Source of the DNA: Caprella mutica
Taxonomy: Eukaryota > Arthropoda > Malacostraca > Amphipoda > Caprellidae
Direction: 5' to 3'
Assembly: GCA_947561585.1 (NCBI GenBank)
Contig: CANNZV010000121.1
Location: 434,001-498,000, forward strand
DNA: 64,000 nt
Shown: positions 46,669 through 59,400 of the stretch, one piece after another
How the letters are laid out: each line of letters begins with the position of its first letter
How positions within the stretch are numbered: the stretch's first letter is position 1
Made by a program: the position numbers and the translations under genes
The notes under the pieces: model-generated
Databases searched by the model: none
Told to the model about the DNA's origin: nothing
The model's input: only the letters and a program-made list of their open reading frames with translations

Positions 46669-47602
46669 CTTTGAAAGGAAATTTTTCGTGTTGATGATTG
46701 GTTTGAGGGGCTCTAGAGTGTCAACGAGTGGCTCCAAATGAAAGAACTTTAAGAGTCAATTTCCCTCCGACACATCAAAACACATTAACCTAATGCATTT
46801 TCACTCCGCAAATAAAGAGAGCGTTAATGTTATCCCACCATCAGCATTATAATGAGACCTTTTTAACATTCATTTTGTTTATATAAATGACTTGGGATTA
46901 ATTTACATATCAAGGAATAATTCTATGAAATTTATTTGATCATGTAATGGGAATAAATTTATAATGAACATATCGATACAAAGAATTGAACTCACAATTT
47001 TTACAATAATATATTTGCAATAATTTACCCACGTTAATTTATATCTGAAGTTTGAAAAAGTTTTCATTAAACTTATATATACTTATTTAAAGGCAACAAC
47101 TGAACTAATTATATCTTCAGAAAATAATCTTTGCATAAATAGGTCGTGATGAAAGTTTCTGGTATTCGGCTAGTTTCGAATATTAGGCCCGTCGTTTCGG
47201 ATTCTAATTGAAAAAGTTTTAATTGCTAGAAAGAAGCTATGAACGTTTCAAATAAATAGAATGAGATCTGTTTATATTATAGGTAGTCATGGAATTGATA
47301 AACTTATTAATCATTATAATAAACTTTAGCATAATGCTTCTGGACAACCTATTCATCTCTCGGGGATAAATCGACAGAGGGACATAAAAATAGAATAAAA
47401 TATTGCCATTTCAGTTTAAAAAATCCGATTTAAAAAACTAGATTCAATCAATTCCCAACAGCAGCGCAAAATACTGAAAAAATTGCAGGTAAAACTAATG
47501 GTGAAGCCCATGCACACGATATCGATAACTTCGCACCGTCTGTTTGTATGTTATTATTCACGCTCTAGCTTTATTTCATATCAAATGAAATTAAATTAAT
47601 AT
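46669..47602. other. Spacer
   Basis: No gene recognised; plain A+T-rich sequence. Confidence 0.5.
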
Positions 47603-50600
47603 TAACTTAACTTTACTTCATAGTAACTTAACTTTACTTCATAGTAACTTCACTTTACTTCATAGTAACTTCACTTTACTTCATAGTAACTTCACTTTAC
47701 TTCATAGTAACTTCACTTTACTTCATTGTAACTTCACTTTACTTCATAGTAACTTCACTTTACTTCATAGTAACTTCACTTTACTTCATAGTAATTTTAC
47801 TTTACTTCATAGTAACTTTACTTTACTTAACATTAACTTCACTTTACTTCATAGTAACTTTACTTTACTTCATAGTAACTTCACTTTACTTCATAGTAAC
47901 TTCACTTTACTTCATAGTAACTTTACTTTACTTCATAGTAACTTCACTTTACTTCATAGTAACTTCACTTTACTTCATAGTAATTTTACTTTACTTCATA
48001 GTAACTTCACTTTACTTCATAGTAACTTTACTTTACTTCATAGTAACTTCACTTTACTTCATAGTAACTTTACTTTACTTCATAGTAACTTCACTTTACT
48101 TCATAGTAACTTCACTTTACTTCATAGTAACTTTACTTTACTTCATAGTAACTTCACTTTACTTCATAGTAACTTCACTTTACTTCATAGTAACTTTACT
48201 TTACTTCATAGTAACTTCACTTTACTTCATAGTAACTTCACTTTACTTCATAGTAACTTTACTTTACTTCATAGTAACTTTACTTTACTTCATAGTAACT
48301 TTACTTTACTTAACATTAACTTCACTTTACTTCATAGTAACTTCACTTTACTTCATAGTAACTTTACTTTACTTCATAGTAACTTCACTTTACTTCATAG
48401 TAACTTCACTTTACTTCATAGTAACTTCACTTTACTTAACATTAACTTCACTTTACTTCATAGTAACTTTACTTTACTTCATAGTAACTTCACTTTACTT
48501 AACATTAACTTCACTTTACTTCATAGTAACTTTACTTTACTTCATAGTAACTTCACTTTACTTCATAGTAACTTTACTTTACTTCATAGTAACTTTACTT
48601 TACTTCATAGTAACTTCACTTTACTTCATAGTAACTTCACTTTACTTCATAGTAGCTTCACTTTACTTCATAGTAACTTCACTTTACTTCATAGTAACTT
48701 TACTTTACTTCATAGTAACTTCACTTTACTTCATAGTAACTTCACTTTACTTCATAGTAACTTCACTTTACTTAACATTAACTTCACTTTACTTCATAGT
48801 AACTTTACTTTACTTCATAGTAACTTCACTTTACTTCATGGTAACTTCACTTTACTTCATAGTAACTTCACTTTACTTCATAGTAACTTTACTTTACTTC
48901 ATAGTAACTTTACTTTACTTCATAGTAACTTCACTTTACTTCATAGTAACTTTACTTTACTTCATAGTAACTTTACTTTACTTCATAGTAACTTTACTTT
49001 ACTTCATAGTAACTTCACTTTACTTCATAGTAACTTCACTTTACTTCATAGTAACTTCACTTTACTTCATAGTAACTTCACTTTACTTAACATTAACTTC
49101 ACTTTACTTCATAGTAACTTTACTTTACTTCATAGTAACTTCACTTTACTTAACATTAACTTCACTTTACTTCATAGTAACTTTACTTTACTTCATAGTA
49201 ACTTCACTTTACTTCATAGTAACTTTACTTTACTTCATAGTAACTTTACTTTACTTCATAGTAACTTCACTTTACTTCATAGTAACTTCACTTTACTTCA
49301 TAGTAACTTCACTTTACTTCATAGTAACTTCACTTTACTTCATAGTAACTTTACTTTACTTCATAGTAACTTCACTTTACTTCATAGTAACTTCACTTTA
49401 CTTCATAGTAACTTCACTTTACTTAACATTAACTTCACTTTACTTCATAGTAACTTTACTTTACTTCATAGTAACTTCACTTTACTTCATGGTAACTTCA
49501 CTTTACTTCATAGTAACTTCACTTTACTTCATAGTAACTTTACTTTACTTCATAGTAACTTTACTTTACTTCATAGTAACTTCACTTTACTTCATAGTAA
49601 CTTCACTTTACTTCATAGTAACTTTACTTTACTTCATAGTAACTTTACTTTACTTCATAGTAACTTCACTTTACTTCATAGTAACTTCACTTTACTTCAT
49701 AGTAACTTCACTTTACTTCATAGTAACTTTACTTTACTTAACATTAACTTCACTTTACTTCATAGTAACTTCACTTTACTTCATAGTAACTTTACTTTAC
49801 TTAATATTAACTTCACTTTACTTAACATTAACTTCACTTTACTTCATAGTAACTTCACTTTACTTCATAGTAACTTTACTTTACTTCATAGTAACTTTAC
49901 TTTACTTCATAGTAACTTCACTTTACTTCATAGTAACTTCACTTTACTTCATATTAACTTCACTTTACTTCATAGTAACTTCACTTTACTTAACATTAAC
50001 TTCACTTTACTTCATAGTAACTTCACTTTACTTCATATTAACTTCCCTTTACTTCATAGTAACTTCACTTTACTTCATAGTAACTTCACTTTACTTCATA
50101 GTAACTTCACTTTACTTCATAATAACTACACTTTACTTCATAGTAACTTCACTTTACTTCATATTAACTTCACTTTACTTCATAGTAACTTCACTTTACT
50201 TCATAGTAACTTCACTTTACTTCATATTAACTTCACTTTACTTCATAGTAACTTCACTTTACTTCATAGTAACTTCACTTTACTTCATAGTAACTTCACT
50301 TTACTTCATAGTAACTTCACTTTACTTCATAGTAACTTCACTTTACTTCATAGTAACTTCACTTTACTTCATAGTAATTTTACTTTACTTCATAGTAACT
50401 TTACTTTACTTCATAGTAACTTCACTTTACTTCATAGTAACTTCACTTTACTTCATAGTATCTTCACTTTACTTCACATTAACTTCACTTTACTTCATAG
50501 TAACTTCACTTTACTTAACATTAACTTCACTTTACTTCATAGTAACTTCACTTTACTTCATAGTAACTTCACTTTACTTCATAGTAACTTCACTTTACTT

Positions 50601-51952
50601 CATAGTAACTTTACTTCACTTCATATTAACTTCACTTTACTTCATAGTAACTTCACTTTACTTCATAGTAACTTCACTTTACTTCATATTAACTTTACTT
50701 TACTTCATATTAACTTTACTTTACTTCATAGTAACTTCACTTTACTTCATAGTAACTTCACTTTACTTCATAGTAACTTCACTTTACTTCATAGTAACTT
50801 CACTTTACTTCATAGTAACTTCACTTTACTTCATAGTAACTTCACTTTACTTCATAGTAACTTCACTTTACTCCATAGTAACTTCACTTTACTTCATAGT
50901 AACTTCACTTTACTTCATAGTAACTTCACTTTACTCCATAGTAACTTCACTTTACTTCATAGTAACTTCACTTTACTTCATAGTAACTTCACTTTACTTC
51001 ATAGTAACTTCACTTTACTTCATAGTAACTTCACTTTACTTCATAGTAACTTCACTTTACTTCATAGTAACTTCACTTTACTTCATAGTAACTTCACTTT
51101 ACTTCATAGTAACTTCACTTTACTTCATAGTAACTTCACTTTACTTCATAGTAACTTCACTTTACTTCATAGTAACTTCACTTTACTTCAAAGTAACTTC
51201 ACTTTACTTCATAGTATCTTCACTTTACTTCACATTAACTTCACTTTACTTCATAGTAACTTCACTTTACTTAACATTAACTTCACTTTACTTCATAGTA
51301 ACTTCACTTTACTTCATAGTAACTTCACTTTACTTCATAGTAACTTCACTTTACTTCATAGTAACTTTACTTCACTTCATATTAACTTCACTTTACTTCA
51401 TAGTAACTTCACTTTACTTCATAGTAACTTCACTTTACTTCATATTAACTTTACTTTACTTCATAGTAACTTTACTTTACTTCATAGTAACTTCACTTTA
51501 CTTCATAGTAACTTCACTTTACTTCATAGTAACTTCACTTTACTTCATAGTAACTTCACTTTACTTCATAGTAACTTCACTTTACTTCATAGTAACTTCA
51601 CTTTACTTCATAGTAACTTCACTTTACTCCATAGTAACTTCACTTTACTTCATAGTAACTTCACTTTACTTCATAGTAACTTCACTTTACTCCATAGTAA
51701 CTTCACTTTACTTCATAGTAACTTCACTTTACTTCATAGTAACTTCACTTTACTTCATAGTAACTTCACTTTACTTCATAGTAACTTCACTTTACTTCAT
51801 AGTAACTTCACTTTACTTCATAGTAACTTCACTTTACTTCATAGTAACTTCACTTTACTTCATAGTAACTTCACTTTACTTCATAGTAACTTCACTTTAC
51901 TTCACATTAACTTCACTTTACTTCATAGTAACTTCACTTTACTTCATAGTAA
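47603..51952 (+). repeat. Minisatellite, 21-bp unit, about 207 copies
   Basis: The unit is CTTTACTTCATAGTAACTTC plus A, with the variants TTTA for TTCA, AACATTAAC and TCCATAG. No indel breaks the 21-bp phase across 4.35 kb. Block duplications are exact multiples: TACTCCATAG landmarks at 50871/51627 and 50934/51690, and TCTTCACTTTACTTCACATT at 50461/51217, are all 756 bp (36 units) apart; CATGGTAAC at 48838/49489 is 651 bp (31 units) apart. The plus strand is open for at least 1,040 codons (SLYFIVT cycles). There is no sign of a real gene: no signal, domain, splice site or non-repeat coding flank. Confidence 0.97.
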
Positions 51953-52169
51953 AGAAGTGACTCCATTGTAGTTTTGTTTCAACTTTATTTATGTAAATAA
52001 ACGGATGCCAGCACCATTCTTCCATTTCCAGTTACAAATAATATTACACAATTTTAGTGTTTGTGCTTTATATTACAGAAGTATATAACTAACCACTAAC
52101 AACATTTTAAACAAAGAAGTGCCAATATTTTATTCAATTTCAGTGCCCCTCTAAACACGAAAAGATGAA

Positions 52170-52230
52170 TAATAACCCAAAAATGGCAATATTCTCTTTA
52201 TGAATTCTTGCACAAAAAACGCAATACTCT
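52170..52230. repeat. Degenerate 35-bp repeat, left of Tc1 insertion
   Basis: AAAATGGCAATATTCTCTTT and AAAACGCAATACTCT belong to the same degenerate series as AAAAGGCAATACACTTTTTC and AAAAAGGCAATATTCTTTTT at 53871-53970. The Tc1 element inserted within it. Confidence 0.6.
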
Positions 52231-53859
52231 TACAGTAGCGAGCATAAGTTAAGGGACAGTGAAACAAATTCGACATTTTTGTTTATTGCAAAAGAAACTA
52301 GTCAACGAAAATTCGTGAAACTTAACAACAATAAAGTTACACATACTGTGAGTGTTTCCTAGAAATATTAACAAAATGAAAGTAATACTTACCTAAATAA
52401 TTAACTATTGCCATCAGAGACCAAAAAAGAACACCGAGCAAAAGTTAAGGAACAGTTATTATTGCATTAACTGTTGGCTAATTAGATATACAAAATTAAT
52501 ATTTTGTGAAGAGTCCTTTATTTTTGATGACCTCGTTGCATCGATTATTAAAGGAATCAATCAATTTTTAGCAGAATTATAGAGTTATCTTCTGTCACTC
52601 TTCTTTCAGGAATCTCCACAGTTATTCCTGATTTTTTGGAATTGCGTTCTTGAGCACCATCACCAATTACCTTCCAAATGTTTTCAATTGGGTTCAATTC
52701 GGGGCTCTGAGCAGGCCATCTTATAAGAGAAACTCATTTATTTTCTATGCGTGCTTTCACAGTTTTAGCCGTGTGACGGTGTGACAAGGAGAATTGCCTT
52801 GCATCAAAATCTGTGGTTGAGAATCAAATGATTGCAAATATGGAATGCAATGGTGGATGAGAAGTTGCTTATACACTACTGCGTTGACCACCCCATGTAG
52901 ACGAACGACTGGGCCTGTTCTCGATGCAGAAATGATGCCCCAGACCATCACGCTGTCTCCTCCATGTTTCACTATTTTTTTAACACACTTCAGGGACAGT
53001 TTTTCACCTACATTACGTCAAACGTACATTTAGCTGTCACTTCCGATCACAGTAAACTTAGATTCGTCACTGAAAAGAACCATGGACCGCTGCTCCTTCG
53101 ATCAAACGAAATAAACCTTGGCAAACTGATGCCTAGCAGTTTGGTTCTTTTTCGATATCAGAGGCTTCGATGCATGCATCCAGGCTTTTAATCCTACCTT
53201 GTTCAAACTTCTAGAAACTGTGAATCTGGAGACATTGAGACGATGCATTTCACTCATTTGGCGAGAAATACCTGCAGCAGTCTTGAAGCGGTCGTTTATG
53301 CACAGTCTCACCATGACACGATCTTCTCTGGGGGTAGTTTTTGGTGGTCTACCTGATCCTCGTTTTGTATCAATTGAAGCAGACTCTTTAAAAGTATTAA
53401 AATTGTGATGCACAACACTCTTAGATCTTTCTATGATGCTTGCAATTTTAGAAAGTGACTGTGATGGTAAAAAAGGCGTTTTATCACAGAGAGACACTTG
53501 TTTCCGAGTAGCAGGTGTAATCGCGGCGATTGTTTTGTTCCAATAATTTGATGACCTTTAGTAACAATTTAATACATTGAAACAGTCTTTTAAAATTAAG
53601 ATTATTCAGTTTATACCCGTTTATTAGTAACTGTCCCTTAACTTTTGCTCGGTGCCTTTTTCGTCCTCTGATGGCAATAGTTAAATATTTTGTTAAATAT
53701 TAGTTTGATTTTGCTAATATTTCTACCAAATACCAACAGTATATGTATCTTTACTGTTGTCAAGTTTCACGCATTTTCGTTGTCTAGTTCTGTTGCAATA
53801 TACAAAAATGTTTAACTTTTTTCACTGTGCCTTAACTTACTGTATTGCTCGCTACTGTA
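52231..53859. mobile_element. Tc1-like transposon, full length, inactive
   Basis: The element runs 52233-53857 (1,625 bp) between TA copies at 52231-52232 and 53858-53859. The terminal inverted repeats are about 230 bp (52233-52462 and 53625-53857), starting CAGTAGCGAGCA. Each contains two direct motifs, an outer AAGTTAAGGNACAGTGAA and an inner AAAAGTTAAGGNACAGTTA. This is the two-site inverted/direct repeat layout known in some Tc1-like elements as transposase binding sites. The repeats differ at many positions, so the insertion is not recent. A decayed transposase lies on the minus strand. Confidence 0.95.
52496..53560 (-). pseudogene. Tc1-like transposase, DD34E type, inactivated
   Basis: Reading on the minus strand, the order and length (about 350 codons) match a Tc1 transposase. 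A helix-turn-helix region (LPSQSLSKIASIIERSKSVV) is followed by a GRPPKTT linker and a second helix region (MHRLNVSRFTVSRSLNKVGL). The catalytic core has the first Asp block VLFSDESKFTVIGSDS, then VKHGGDSVMVWGIIS, and QILMQGNSPCHT where family members have QDN, so the second Asp is Gly. WPAQSPELNPIENIW keeps the Glu. The protein ends EVIKNKGLFTKY at the stop 52496-52498. Damage: stops at about 53102, at 53035-53043 and near the C-terminus, plus an 8-bp duplication causing a frameshift near 52765. Family role: cut-and-paste DDE transposase in the nucleus. Confidence 0.93.
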
Positions 53860-54734
53860 TTTCGAATAAGACGAAAAGGCAATACACTTTTTCCGAATAT
53901 TAACATAAAAAGGCAATATTCTTTTTTCGAATTTATCAAGAAAAAGCAATACTTTTTTCTGGACTATATTAACCTAAAAAGATGGCTATAATACCTGTTC
54001 AGCCATTGGCAAAATTCGCCACAATTTCCATTTCCATTTCCACCTCGTAATATTTACCAAGGGATCAAAAGAATTCTCTACGTTTTGAAATTAAACACAA
54101 GAAGGGAGATCCTTTTAAACAATTCCCAGCAATATACCTCAGAAGAGCTCCTTTTGGAGGATACATTTTAATACTCACAAAGACTACATTATTGACTTCT
54201 TGTTGCCTGATCTACTAGCGGCCATTGCCTCTGGGAATCGGAATGCTTTGGAATAAACACACAACTGGAATGTCGTAGTCTTTTAGCTACTAATGTTCTA
54301 ATTAAATGTAGAAGCTTCTAAGTGATGCTGCTAAAAGATAGCTTCTATGCGACTTAAATTTAATCTCATGTGAGTTAAATTCTTAATCTTCATTCTTGGG
54401 CAATTGGCAGGTAAGTACTTACTAGAAACAGTCGCTACATCTTGCCGAGAAAGAGGAGATTTGCCCATTAGAAATTTTGACGTTCTACCGACTGAGCTAT
54501 AAAATGAAAATGAGAGAAAAATAATACAAATTTTATTACTGATATTAGTGAAAATATTTATCAAAGCTAATGGAGATGATAAATCGTTTAGAAATTTTAG
54601 CAAATAGCGGAATACTGCTGTAGAATTAAAGACTTAGAATTTATTCGTAAAATAAAAGTGATGAGAAAAAAGATTTTTCTATGATAAAACATAATTTCTA
54701 TATTACTACAATACTAATTGAAATAAGCCGTTTT
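53860..54734. other. Spacer with 35-bp repeat remnant and tRNA-like string
   Basis: The segment 53860-53990 continues the degenerate 35-bp GGCAATATTCTTTTTTCGAA series interrupted by the Tc1 element. On the minus strand at about 54500-54480, TAGCTCAGTCGGTAGAACG matches the D-arm/A-box sequence of a tRNA. No fitting T-arm or acceptor stem is found downstream, so it is at most a tRNA-derived fragment. Confidence 0.45.
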
Positions 54735-55244
54735 ACTAATAGTACCAAGATAGACTAATGGTACCAAGATATACTAATAGTACCAAGATAGACTAATAGT
54801 ACTAGATAGACTAATAGTACCAAGATATACTAATAGTACCAAGATAGACTAATAGTACCGAGATAGACTAATAGTAACAAGATAGACTAATAATACCAAG
54901 ATAGACTAATAATACCAAGATAGACTAATAGTACCAAGATATACTAATAGTACCAAGATAGACTAATAATACCAAGATAGACTAATAGTACCAAGATAGA
55001 CTAATAGTACCAAGATAGACTAATAATACCAAGATAGACTAATAGTACTAGATAGTCTAACAGTACCAAGATAGACTAATAGTGCCAAGATGACTAATAG
55101 TGCTAGATAGACTAATAGTACCAAGATAGACTAATAATACCAAGATAGACTAATAGTACTAGATAGTCTAACAGTACCAAGATAGACTAATAGTGCCAAG
55201 ATGACTAATAGTGCTAGATAGACTAATAGTACCAAGATAGACTA
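54735..55244 (+). repeat. Minisatellite, 19-bp unit, about 27 copies
   Basis: The unit is TAATAGTACCAAGATAGAC, with short variants (AGTACTAGATAGAC, GTGCCAAGATGAC). A block with GATAGTCTAACAGTACC occurs at 55051 and 55162, a 111-bp duplication that includes the short variants. Confidence 0.94.
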
Positions 55245-55603
55245 TTGTCATCACTATCTGGTGCTGTACATCTTTTCTGTGTTTCAAATATATCTCCGGA
55301 GTGGCAACTCCTTCTTCTCTTTATAGTTGAGGGAATTTGAAACTTTTTCACAAGAAGCTTTTAAACTTAGGGACAGTTAATTGCTGTAATTGAACTAAAG
55401 TTAATTCAATTACTCGTCACATTTACATGTGTACGCACTAAAAGTCGACATACAGTTTATATAAAGATCTTAAAAGGTATCAGAGTAAGAATGGAAATTC
55501 AGAATAAAATGGTATTTTTTTTAAAGGGAATTCAATTTCCTATGCGAGAGTAATAAAGATTTTGATTTAATAATACTATTATGAAATATTGATAAATGTA
55601 TTG
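55245..55603. other. Spacer
   Basis: No gene or repeat recognised. Confidence 0.5.
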
Positions 55604-56490
55604 TAGGATTTTTTCCCGGAAGAATTTTACCAGGCGGATTTTGCCCAGGCAGAAGTTTCCCTGCTTTTAAATTTGTAAGTTGATAAATAATGAAACTACG
55701 AAATAACTAGTTAAAATGTTATATATACATATATATTTAGTTTATACGATCTAAAGAATGGGAACGGTTGATAACTTATTTCAAATTCAACATTATATTT
55801 CCATGAGATAAAATTTAAGGTTAATTCAAACATTTAAAAACGAAAACCAAATTGGTAATTAATTGATGTAATATTTGGTTCGAGTCGGTAGAACTGGCAA
55901 AAATATACTTTTTATTTGAAAATAAAATAAAATTATAGAACAAATTATAAAAAAATGTTTATAACTATTTTATGTTGTTATATTATGTTGGTGCACAAAC
56001 TGTAGCGCGCAAAATAACTGTTTTTGAAGAACCCCCCCAAAAACATGAATTTCTAAATAAATAATGACCAAGCCGTTGTACCTCTGAGACCGACTCAACG
56101 AACCCCTGGGGATTGATCTAACTCATGTTAGATCAAAGACGGCTCTGTACCAATGTATATTCAAGAATAAATAATATGTAAACATTTTATAAAGTTAATT
56201 CTTTTTGGTCTTATGCGAGTTGTATAATTGATATAAATTTGAACAATGAGGCACACTAAAGCGGAGATACTGTCCAAAAAGAACATTATGTTAAAATTAT
56301 ATTCAAAAAATTTAAATTTTAAATAGAGTTGGCCTCTCATTGTTAAATTATAGATAAAATTGCTTATAGTTAAAGTTTTTAATTTACCTTTGCAAGTTAA
56401 ATACAAAAATTTTGATATCCGTGGGGAAAATTCCACCGGGGAAGGTTCCATAGTGGGAAAATTAATTCCGACTGGGAAAATCCCTGTTAC
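55604..56490. mobile_element. Foldback-like element C with sub-repeated inverted ends
   Basis: The left end (about 55608-55672) has degenerate units GGATTTTTTCCCGGAAGAAT, TTTACCAGGCGG, ATTTTGCCCAGGCAGAAG and TTTCCC. The right end (56416-56490) has the inverse kind: GTGGGGAAAATTCCACCGGG, GAAGGTTCCATAGTGGGAAA and CCGACTGGGAAAATCCC. The design matches elements A and B, with a different unit sequence. The interior is A+T-rich and non-coding. Confidence 0.5.
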
Positions 56491-59400
56491 CTGATAAATG
56501 GTATGTAACAGTAAATAGTCATTAACTATATTATTTAGCTAATCAATGATATAATAAGATATATCTGTATGAATGTTAGAAAAAAATCTAAATCTAAAAA
56601 TAACGGCCATTTATATTTCCGAGACCCATTTCTTTGATACAGCAAATCATTTTTATATTTTTTATAAAGTCAATTTTATAAAATATCTATATACATAATT
56701 TCAACTGGTAGAAAACAGAAAGAAATTATCCAAATATTGTCATCAGTAAATAATATAATATTGCAAAGTATATTCTATATAAAATGAATGTATACTTCAT
56801 GTTTTTCGTTCATAGGTACGTTAAGCTTTATTTTTTCAAATCGGTCTTTGACTCGGTATACTAGATAGTGGTTATAAAACTATATAAAAGGATGTACAGG
56901 CTATTATGTCAATAAAATGAAGTAGAACTGAACCACATGGAAAATAAAATAGGAATCAACTTCAATTGAATTAAAAAATTCTATATCTCTGTCCCTAATT
57001 GAGAATATTTGGGATATAAAAATATATTTCCTAATAATATTACTGATAGCCACATTGCATAATATACCCTATAATAGGAACATAAGGGACTATCCCTCAC
57101 AAGAAAGGACCCGAACACTTGCACAACATTCACTCAAACTGTTTGATTTGATGTAAACAACAGAGGGTTGGGGCGACTCTGTTGCCTTACTTCAAAAGAA
57201 TAATAAATGCGTGTTTTAAAGTCACTTATCAAAGAAAACTACAGAGAGACAGCAGGCAAAATAGGTGAGCTATGGTAGCAGTAGCTTTTATCAAGAATAA
57301 TCACTTTAGCACTACTAATCACAGACTCTGTTATATTGATCAATAGCGTAATAAAAAATCAATTGAAAGAGTCACTGTGATGATAATAATTGCTTAATGC
57401 ATAGACCTTTTCCTAATTCCAATCATATTTAATAGTAATAATTTGTTTTCATCTAAAATTCTGAAGAAAAAACTTGAAAAATATTTATCATTGAAATTTA
57501 AACATTGAAATTTATTTTATATATCTTATATACTTGCTCCACTAACGTCAGTTAGCATACTAATAACAGTCATGATTCTCTCTCAATTATTAACTCGCTC
57601 TAAGTTCTGATGAAAATCTTTCCCTTTTTTTCATGAGCGGACAATCAATTAATTCGTTTGTTAGATTTTCCAATGTCTTTTTTCTTCAGGAACTATTTGT
57701 TCTCGTCGAGATTTTAGTTCAACAATGACTGACTTTTTAGTTTGCAGCCAGAAAGATTTGGATAAATCCTCCATTGTTTTTACCGAGAGTTTTTCAGGTT
57801 AGGAAATACACAGAAATGAACTGGAGGAATATTGACATTGAGGAACTGGTTTAGTGGAGAGAAACTATGTAGAGGTACGTTAGAAATAGTAACAATTAAT
57901 GTTAAAGAGATAGTGGTACCAATAATGAATGTTTTGTACTATGAGAAAAAGGTCCCAGTAGGAGTATTTATAATCGGGATACTATCTATTATACACGATA
58001 ATCACGATAACGATATGAATTGTAAGATATCGTAATTTATCGCAAGTTTGGAATTTATCGTCAAGATTCTCCCTTATTTTATAATAAATTACTATCGAAT
58101 ATTTATGGAATTGTTGCAAGACGAAGATCGGGTTCATCTTTTCGATTAAAATGTTTCAATCAAAAAATAAATAATTTTTAAAATCCAAAATTAAAAACTA
58201 GTTTTATTGTACAAAAAAAATATTAAGCATAAATTTGAATAAAATAATGTCGATATCTTCTACAATCTGCATACATATATTCCATTGTATCACTTTTCCC
58301 TTACATTTATTTCTATCCTATTCTTTTTGGTTCGATTTTGGAATTGTCTAGATCTACAACTGTCCAATTATTCTAAAATTCTCTCACATTCTTGGACAGG
58401 AGATATCTGCAATATATTGGACAGTTTAGGTGTAGGAAGTGAACATTTTATACTCAGCCTCAAGAAAAAGATTTTAAAAGTTGAAAATTAAATTTAAAAT
58501 CCTTAGAAACTTACGTTTAAATCTTTCCAATATTTTTTATATGTTATTGCAAGTTCTGAATTATTATTTAACAATTAAAAAAATCAGTATTAATGATTGA
58601 TTATCAACGTTAAATAATTATTATTATTTTATATACATTTTATTATATCATCGAAAATGTTCTTTAATTTCCTTATTCCATTTCATGCAATTAGGAAGGT
58701 ACTATTTTGTCATCAGATGATTGCCCAGACAATTAAGGTATTTTCAATAGGACTACCATTTAGGATTATTACACAGACTGTTTGCTCGTTCTATAACGAT
58801 CCATTAACGTGCTAGAAACTGCAGTCATCCACTCCAATACCTGTCATAACGTAAACCAGAGAATATTATTATAACAATTACTGCAAATTTTATCACTTGA
58901 AACTTAAACGCTTCAATGAGTGTCAATTAAGAATCTTTGTTACATAAATGAATAAATACTGTTCATGGAATGAAGAATAGAAACGGAAGTGATATAATTA
59001 TGATTTACTTTGAGATGTATTGATAATAGCTTTTATAACTTATTTGTCTCGGAGAGTAAATAGGAAAATAATTGCAAAAAATATCTATGATGATGGCAAG
59101 CAATATAGTGCTAGATTTAATATAGTAAGAACATTTATTTCTCATCGATGAAAGTGTTGATCCTCATTAAAAAAACAGATCTCATTCCCTTCAAACAAAT
59201 TAAAGATACAAAATACAATACATTTCACATAGATCACTATCATACTTTTAACATAAAAGAACATCCTGAATATACGTTTATATGTACCACATATTTTCAT
59301 GGTATTTTCAAGATATCAGAAAATATAGCTGCCCGTAGAAATAAAGGTATGGTGGGGCCATAGAAGATTAAGGAGGTGGTCCCCACTAAAACTTCTCTCT

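Noticed and set aside
48838..51960. 1,040-codon open frame (SLYFIVT repeats)
   Set aside because: It is produced by a stop-free 21-bp tandem unit. It has no non-repetitive coding part, signal or splice site, and starts at a chance ATG variant.
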